Source: a bacterium (GTDB lineage: Bacteria > Chloroflexota > Dormibacteria > Aeolococcales > Bog-877). From it: a DNA stretch of 5,848 nt. This document shows, one piece after another, positions 1 to 5,848 of this stretch (its first letter is position 1; each line of letters begins with the position of its first letter). The stretch covers positions 1 to 5,848 of the forward strand of contig JAKBTP010000010.1 of NCBI GenBank assembly GCA_021844355.1, given 5' to 3'. A model generated the notes under the pieces. It was not told the origin of the DNA and made no database searches. It was given only the letters and a program-made list of their open reading frames with translations. Position numbers and translations under genes: made by a program.

Positions 1-305
1 GGGTCCTCGGCCACGGACATGGTGATCGTGGCCGACGCGGTCCCCGCCCCCTGGGGGTCGCGGCCCTCGCCCCGCATGACCAGCCGCCGTGCCTGGCGGT
101 CGACCTCCAGGACGGTCATCACCCCGTCGTAGCGGACCGTCACCGGCCCCACCTTGACGGTGACCCGGCCCTTGTAGGTCTTGTCGTCGACCCGCTCCGT
201 GATGGAGGCCCCGGGCAGGCAGGGCGCGATCCGCTCCAGGTCCTCCAGGAGGGGAACCAGCTGGTCCGGTGGGAGCCCGATCTTGAGGGTGTTCTCTAAC
301 AGCAA
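1..305 (-). CDS. coxG: CoxG, SRPBCC-family CODH accessory protein (C-terminus cut by window edge)
   Basis: Reading the minus strand from a TTG at 305-303 gives 101 open codons with no stop before the window edge, so the C-terminal part is missing. The start MLLENTLKIGLP, the stretch LEDLERIAPCLPGASI (about residues 21-36) and DDKTYKGRVTVKVGPVTV (about 40-57) match the N-terminal half of the CoxG family, small START/SRPBCC-fold proteins. In known CO oxidisers CoxG recruits CO dehydrogenase to the cytoplasmic membrane, and it has been linked to quinone delivery. The TTG start is preferred because AGGAG (complement of 313-317) lies 7 bases upstream and the family's conserved LEN motif follows at once. 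No in-frame ATG lies near by. The gene is divergent from coxMSL, whereas in the classical Oligotropha cluster it lies downstream on the same strand. Family assignment is firm; the exact start is likely but untested. Confidence 0.92.
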   Translation of the reverse strand, partial: MLLENTLKIGLPPDQLVPLLEDLERIAPCLPGASITERVDDKTYKGRVTVKVGPVTVRYDGVMTVLEVDRQARRLVMRGEGRDPQGAGTASATITMSVAED

Positions 306-378
306 GTTGGTACTCCTGGTGGGGTGGGGTCGGCTCAGCCCAGATCCTACCCGCGCCGCCCAGGGCCCGTGGGACCCC

Positions 379-407
379 TTCCCCGGAAGCTGCGCTCGGT
401 CTACAAT
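379..407 (+). promoter_or_regulatory. Candidate sigma-70-like promoter for coxMSL operon
   Basis: TACAAT at 402-407 matches five of six bases of the TATAAT -10 consensus and is one of the few AT-leaning stretches in the coxG-coxM gap. Seventeen bases upstream, TTCCCC at 379-384 keeps only the leading TT of a -35 box, so the -35 is weak, as is common in GC-rich bacteria. Transcription would start near 413-415 and give a leader of about 50 bases before coxM. This is inferred from pattern and spacing only. Confidence 0.4.
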
Positions 408-422
408 CCGCCCAGCCATAAA

Positions 423-452
423 AACCGGTTGAGCCCGGTTGCCGAGCCGGGC
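423..452 (+). repeat. Direct and inverted repeat cluster in coxM leader, possible operator or hairpin
   Basis: The palindrome AACCGGTT occupies 423-430. CCGGTTG occurs twice, at 425-431 and 435-441, exactly 10 bases apart (one helical turn). GCCCGG at 433-438 is the inverse of CCGGGC at 447-452, with an 8-base loop, and could fold as a hairpin in the mRNA that ends directly before the GGGAG ribosome binding site (453-457). It could be a protein-binding operator or a leader hairpin that affects access of ribosomes. In GC-rich DNA short matches of this kind also arise by chance. Confidence 0.4.
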
Positions 453-463
453 GGGAGAGCCAC

Positions 464-1339
464 ATGCAGGTTCCTGCTCCCTTTGACTATGACCGGGCCA
501 GCTCCGTGGAGGAGGCAGTGGCGCTTCTCGAGCGCCACGGCGCGGAGGCGCGGCCCATCGCCGGCGGCCACAGCCTCCTACCGATGATGAAGCTGAGGCT
601 GGCCCGCCCCGAGAGGCTGGTCGACCTCAACGACCTCACCGAGCTGAGCTACGTCCGCACGGAGGGGGAGTGGATCGCGGTGGGGGCCATGACCCGCCAC
701 GCCCAGCTGGCCGCCTCCGACCTCCTGGCCCGCCACTACCCCATCTTCCAGGACGCAGAGCGGGTGATCGCCGACCCCGTGGTGCGCAACCGGGGCACGG
801 TGGGAGGCTCGCTGTGCCAGGGCGATCCGGCCGAGGATCTCTGCGCCGTGGTGGCGGCGCTGGGTGGGCAGGTGGTGCTCCGCTCCTCTGGAGGGGAGCG
901 GGTGGTGGCCGCCCGAGACTTCTACCTGGGTCCGTATGAGACCGTGGTCGCTCCCGCGGAGCTGGTGACCGAGGTCCGGATCCCCATCCGCCCCGGCAGC
1001 GGCTCCGCCTACGAGAAGGTGGAGCGTCGTCCCGGGGACTGGGCCATCGCGGCGGTCGGCTGCTTCGTCACCCTGGCCCAGGGCTCGGTTGCGGACTGCG
1101 GGATCGGCCTGGCCGCGGTAGGGGCCAACGGGTACTGCGCTCCTCAGGCCGAGGCCCAGCTGCGCGGGCAGCCCGCCACCGAGGAGAGCTTCCGGGCCGC
1201 CGCTGAGGCCGCCGCCGCCGGCTGCCGTCCCCAGAGCGACCAGCGGGGACCGGAGGACTACAAGAGGGACCTGGTGCGGGAGCTGACCCGACGGGCGCTC
1301 CGGCGGGCGGCCGCCCGGGCGATGGCAGGAGGGGCTTGA
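464..1339 (+). CDS. coxM: CoxM, FAD-binding medium subunit of aerobic CO dehydrogenase
   Basis: This 291-residue protein is the flavoprotein subunit that takes electrons from the iron-sulfur subunit CoxS through FAD toward the respiratory chain. Length agrees with known CoxM proteins (about 290). The two FAD-binding signatures of the xanthine-oxidase medium-subunit family are present: AGGHSLLP at residues 33-40 and RNRGTVGGSLCQGDPAED at 108-125, with TVGG at 112-115. The motif YEKVERRPGDWAI (183-195) marks the start of the C-terminal CO_deh_flav_C-type domain. The ATG at 464 is preceded by GGGAG at 453-457 with 6 bases of spacing, and the protein begins directly with the family's PAPFDYDRASSVEEA start. 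It is the first gene of the operon, and its stop lies 2 bases before the preferred coxS ATG. Family membership alone would also allow another hydroxylase, but coxL identifies the complex as CO dehydrogenase. Confidence 0.96.
   Translation: MQVPAPFDYDRASSVEEAVALLERHGAEARPIAGGHSLLPMMKLRLARPERLVDLNDLTELSYVRTEGEWIAVGAMTRHAQLAASDLLARHYPIFQDAERVIADPVVRNRGTVGGSLCQGDPAEDLCAVVAALGGQVVLRSSGGERVVAARDFYLGPYETVVAPAELVTEVRIPIRPGSGSAYEKVERRPGDWAIAAVGCFVTLAQGSVADCGIGLAAVGANGYCAPQAEAQLRGQPATEESFRAAAEAAAAGCRPQSDQRGPEDYKRDLVRELTRRALRRAAARAMAGGA
1327..1332 (+). promoter_or_regulatory. Ribosome binding site that decides the coxS start
   Basis: AGGAGG at 1327-1332, inside the end of coxM, lies 9 bases before the ATG at 1342 but only 3 bases before the TTG at 1336. 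The spacing favours ATG 1342 over the longer TTG-initiated reading frame. Confidence 0.75.
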
Positions 1340-1341
1340 CG

Positions 1342-1817
1342 ATGCAGGTTTCGATGACCGTCAACGGCGAGCGGGTGACCCGGGAGGTGGAGCCGCGGAT
1401 CCTCCTAGTCCACTTCCTGCGCGACGAGCTGAACCTGACCGGGACTCACTGGGGCTGCGACACCTCCAACTGCGGCACCTGCGTCGTCTGGATGGACGGA
1501 GTGCCGGTCAAGAGCTGCACCGTGCTGGCGGCCATGGCCTCCGGGCGGGAGATCCGGACGGTCGAGTCGCTGGAGCAGGGAACGCAGCTGGACCCGGTCC
1601 AGGAGGGGTTCATGCGGGAGCACGGGCTGCAGTGCGGCTTCTGCACCCCCGGGATGATGATGACCGCCCGCTGGCTGCTGGACCACAACCCCGACCCCAG
1701 CGAGGCGGAGATCCGGGAGGCGATCTCTGGTCAGATCTGCCGTTGCACCGGATACGAGAATATTGTCCGGGCCGTCCGCTGGGCCGCGGCCCACCCGGCG
1801 ACCCAGGAGGTGGGCTC

Positions 1818-1821
<4 letters not shown>
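1342..1821 (+). CDS. coxS: CoxS, [2Fe-2S] small subunit of aerobic CO dehydrogenase
   Basis: This 159-residue iron-sulfur subunit relays electrons from the Mo/Cu site in CoxL to FAD in CoxM. All eight cluster ligands are visible. A plant-ferredoxin-type N-terminal domain has Cys39, Cys44, Cys47 and Cys59 (GCDTSNCGTC, then KSC). The helical C-terminal domain has Cys98, Cys101, Cys133 and Cys135 (QCGFCTPG, then ICRCTGYENIVRAV). Length is close to known CoxS (about 160-166). A TTG at 1336 would add two residues (161 aa), but AGGAGG at 1327-1332 is too close to it and ideally placed for ATG 1342, which yields the usual MQVSMTVNGERV start. The stop codon overlaps the coxL GTG, so translation of the two genes is probably coupled. 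Confidence 0.96.
1805..1810 (+). promoter_or_regulatory. Ribosome binding site for coxL GTG start
   Basis: AGGAGG at 1805-1810, within the end of coxS, is a near-perfect Shine-Dalgarno sequence 7 bases before GTG at 1818-1820. It fixes the coxL start, although the frame stays open further upstream into coxS to an ATG at 1632. Confidence 0.85.
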
Positions 1822-4252
<2,431 letters not shown>

Positions 4253-4253
<1 letters not shown>

Positions 4254-5134
4254 TGGCGGCCACCGACTGGGGGCGGCGGTTGGAGGAGCTCCGCCGGGAG
4301 CGGGTGCCCTTCGTCCGGGCCACGGTGGTCCTGGCCGAGCGGCCGACGTCGGCCCGCCCCGGGGACCAGGCGCTGGTGCTCTCGGACGGCAGCATCGAGG
4401 GTTTCGTGGGCGGCAGCTGCGCGGAGACTTCGGTGCGGGCCCAGAGCCTGGCGGTGCTGGCCGAGAGCCGCCCCCAACTGCTGCGGATCAGCCCGGAATC
4501 GGAGCCGGCCCAGCCGGGCCGGGTCCAGGTGGTCAACCCCTGCCTCTCCGGAGGCACCCTGGAGATCTTCTTGGAGCCCTGGAAGCCGCCGCCGCTGCTG
4601 GCGGTGCTGGGGGAGACCCCGATCGGTCGGGCCCTGTTCGAGCTGGCGGGCCCCTTGGGATTCGAGGCGGTCGCCTGGGGCAGCCTGCCGGAGCTTCCGG
4701 CCGCGGTGGTGGTGGCCTCCCACGGCCGGGGCGAGGAGGAGGTGCTGCGGGCGGCGCTCTCCTCCGGGGTCCCGTACGTGGGACTGGTCGCCAGCCGGCG
4801 CCGCGGGGCGGCGGTGCGGGAGAGTCTGCAGCTGGACTCGGAGCTGTCCAAGCAACTCCGGACCCCGGCCGGGCTCGACATCGGCGCCACCACCCCGGCC
4901 GAGGTGGCGCTCTCCATCCTGGCTGAGATCATCGCCTCCAGGCCGCGCGTTGCCCGGGAGCCGGCAGCGGCGGCTTCTGCCCCGGTCCTGGCCCGGGACC
5001 CGGTCTGCGGCATGGAGGTCGCCTCGGTCGAGGCCTCCCTGAACTGGGACCATGAGGGCGTTCGATGGTGGTTCTGTGGCCCGGGCTGCCGGGACGCGTT
5101 CCAGGCGGATCCGTCCCGCTACGCCCCGGCCTGA
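4253..5134 (+). CDS. XdhC/CoxF-type cofactor maturation protein with C-terminal YHS domain
   Basis: This 293-residue protein belongs to the XdhC/CoxF/CoxI family, which binds and protects sulfurated molybdenum cofactor and assists its insertion into xanthine dehydrogenase and CO dehydrogenase. The N-terminal XdhC/CoxI domain shows GDQALVLSDGSIEGFVGGSC (37-56) and VVNPCLSGGTLEIFLEP (93-109), with Cys56 and Cys97. A Rossmann-type XdhC C-domain follows, starting LAVLGETPIG (116-125) and ending TPAGLDIGATTPAEVALSIL (204-223). After an Ala-rich linker (about 229-247) there is a YHS domain: DPVCGMEV (249-256), then WWFCGPGC (272-279) and FQADPSRY (283-290). The ATG at 4253 shares its A with the coxL stop. 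GGAG at 4247-4250 is only 2 bases away, so translation probably depends on coupling to coxL. CoxF is the likeliest orthologue, but CoxI is a paralogue of the same family, so I give no symbol. The family call is firm; the role of the fused domain is inference. Confidence 0.93.
4997..5122 (+). other. YHS domain encoded at the 3' end of the XdhC-like gene
   Basis: Residues 249-290 of the XdhC-like protein carry the YHS pattern: a DPVCGM opening (Cys252, Met254), an aromatic-rich strand before Cys275-x3-Cys279 (FCGPGC), then a D-AF-ADP--Y ending. YHS modules are short, Cys-containing domains found in some copper-transporting P-type ATPases and related to TRASH metal-binding domains. All three cysteines are present, so the domain looks intact rather than decayed. 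Metal binding here is not shown by the sequence; copper is suggested only by the copper in the CoxL active site. Confidence 0.85.
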
Positions 5135-5135
5135 G

Positions 5136-5848
5136 GTGGCCCCTGAGGGGACGGTGACGGTCGACGACCCAGGGCAGCTCTCGGGCCTGCTGGAGGCCCA
5201 GGGCTACCTCGCCGACCCGGAGCTGGCGACCTCCCTCTTCTGCGCCCTGAAGATGCCACAGCCGCTGCTCCTGGAGGGCGAGCCCGGGGTGGGGAAGACG
5301 GAAGCTGCCAAGGCGCTGGCCCGTGCCCTGGACACGCCGCTCATCCGACTGCAATGCCACGAGGGGATCGATGCCAGCGAGGCCCTGTACGAGTGGAACT
5401 ATCCCCGGCAGCTGCTGGCGATCCGCCTGGCCGAGGCCCAGGGGCGGGAGCTGGCCGAGGTCGACCTCTTCCAGCGCCAGTACCTCATCTCCAGGCCGCT
5501 GCTCCGGGCGCTGGAGCACCCCGGGCCGCGCCCGGCGGTGCTGCTGATCGACGAGGTGGATCGGGCCGACGACGAGTTCGAGGCCTTCCTCTTCGAGCTG
5601 CTGGGCGAGGGCAGCGTCACCATCCCTGAGCTGGGGACCGTGCGGGCGGCTCTGCCGCCGGTGTCAGTCCTGACCTCGAACCGTTCCCGGGACCTGCACG
5701 ACGCCCTCAAGCGGCGCTGCCTGTACCACTGGATCGAGTACCCCAGCATGGAGCGGACGGTGGCCATCCTGGCCCGCCGGGTGCCCGCCGCCTCGCGCAC
5801 CCTGGCCGAGCAGGTCGCGGCCGCCGTGGCCAGGCTCCGCAGCCTGCG
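5136..5848 (+). CDS. coxD: CoxD, MoxR-type AAA+ ATPase for CODH active-site maturation (C-terminus cut by window edge)
   Basis: The frame from GTG 5136 runs open for 237 codons to the right edge, so the gene is incomplete; known CoxD proteins are about 295 residues. CoxD is an AAA+ chaperone-like ATPase needed to assemble the [CuSMoO2] centre, thought to act on apo-CoxL to allow sulfur and copper insertion. Visible motifs are Walker A GEPGVGKT (48-55), the CoxD-typical LQCHEGIDASEALYEWNYPR (72-91), Walker B AVLLIDEVDRAD (134-145), sensor 1 LTSNRSRDLHDALKRRC (179-195) with Asn182, and candidate arginine fingers at Arg193-Arg194. The start is uncertain. GTG 5136 lies one base after the previous stop but has only weak GAGG upstream. 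GTG 5154, after GAGGGG, is the alternative but has only a 3-base spacer. Either keeps the whole ATPase domain. Tight spacing places it in the same operon. Confidence 0.95.
   Translation, partial: MAPEGTVTVDDPGQLSGLLEAQGYLADPELATSLFCALKMPQPLLLEGEPGVGKTEAAKALARALDTPLIRLQCHEGIDASEALYEWNYPRQLLAIRLAEAQGRELAEVDLFQRQYLISRPLLRALEHPGPRPAVLLIDEVDRADDEFEAFLFELLGEGSVTIPELGTVRAALPPVSVLTSNRSRDLHDALKRRCLYHWIEYPSMERTVAILARRVPAASRTLAEQVAAAVARLRSL

Noticed and set aside
318..333. G-run stretch GGTGGGGTGGGGTCGG, a possible two-tier G-quadruplex near the coxG start
   Set aside because: The outer runs have only two Gs and the region is GC-rich throughout, so chance is a sufficient explanation.
344..349. TAGGAT on the minus strand as a -10 box for coxG
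   Set aside because: Only four of six bases match TATAAT, and no acceptable -35 lies 17 or 18 bases upstream, so I did not call a coxG promoter.
181..432. Plus-strand frame opposite coxG and through the intergenic region
   Set aside because: The opposite strand matches the CoxG family clearly, and the plus-strand product is Ser/Arg/Gly-rich with no recognisable family.
1632..1817. Upstream extension of the coxL frame to ATG 1632
   Set aside because: It reads out of frame through the conserved C-terminal [2Fe-2S] region of coxS and has no family similarity, whereas GTG 1818 has a strong ribosome binding site.

Overview
The window is almost entirely occupied by a cox gene cluster for an aerobic (Mo/Cu) carbon monoxide dehydrogenase. 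GC content is very high (near 70% by eye). Genes are packed with overlaps or gaps of 1-2 bases, and GTG and TTG starts are used. This suits a GC-rich soil-type bacterium such as an actinobacterium or a relative in Chloroflexota/Dormibacterota, but the sequence alone does not fix the phylum. I see no mobile elements, CRISPR array, rRNA or tRNA.

Layout. Bases 1-305 on the minus strand hold the 5' part of coxG (SRPBCC family), cut by the left window edge. A 158-base divergent intergenic region (306-463) follows. It contains a plausible sigma-70-like promoter for the rightward operon and a small cluster of direct and inverted repeats just upstream of the first ribosome binding site. The plus-strand operon is then coxM (FAD subunit, 464-1339), coxS (2x[2Fe-2S] subunit, 1342-1821), coxL (molybdopterin/copper catalytic subunit, 1818-4253), an XdhC/CoxF-type maturation protein with a YHS domain fused to its C-terminus (4253-5134), and coxD (MoxR-type AAA+ ATPase, 5136 to the right edge, incomplete).

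How they work together. CoxL carries the Cys-containing active-site loop AYACSFR (Cys375), the signature of form I, bona fide CO-oxidising enzymes. The M-S-L gene order also matches form I. CoxL oxidises CO at a Mo-S-Cu centre, CoxS relays electrons through two [2Fe-2S] clusters, and CoxM passes them on through FAD. CoxG is the membrane-recruitment/quinone-side factor. The XdhC-like protein and CoxD are maturation factors for the sulfurated Mo/Cu cofactor.

The most unusual point is the YHS (putative metal-binding) domain fused to the XdhC-like protein, directly downstream of a Cu-dependent CODH. It suggests, as inference only, that a metal-handling module is physically tied to cofactor maturation. 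Lesser points are the Ala (rather than Arg) preceding the Cu-ligand Cys, the divergent coxG, the placement of the XdhC-like gene before coxD, and the repeats in the coxM leader.
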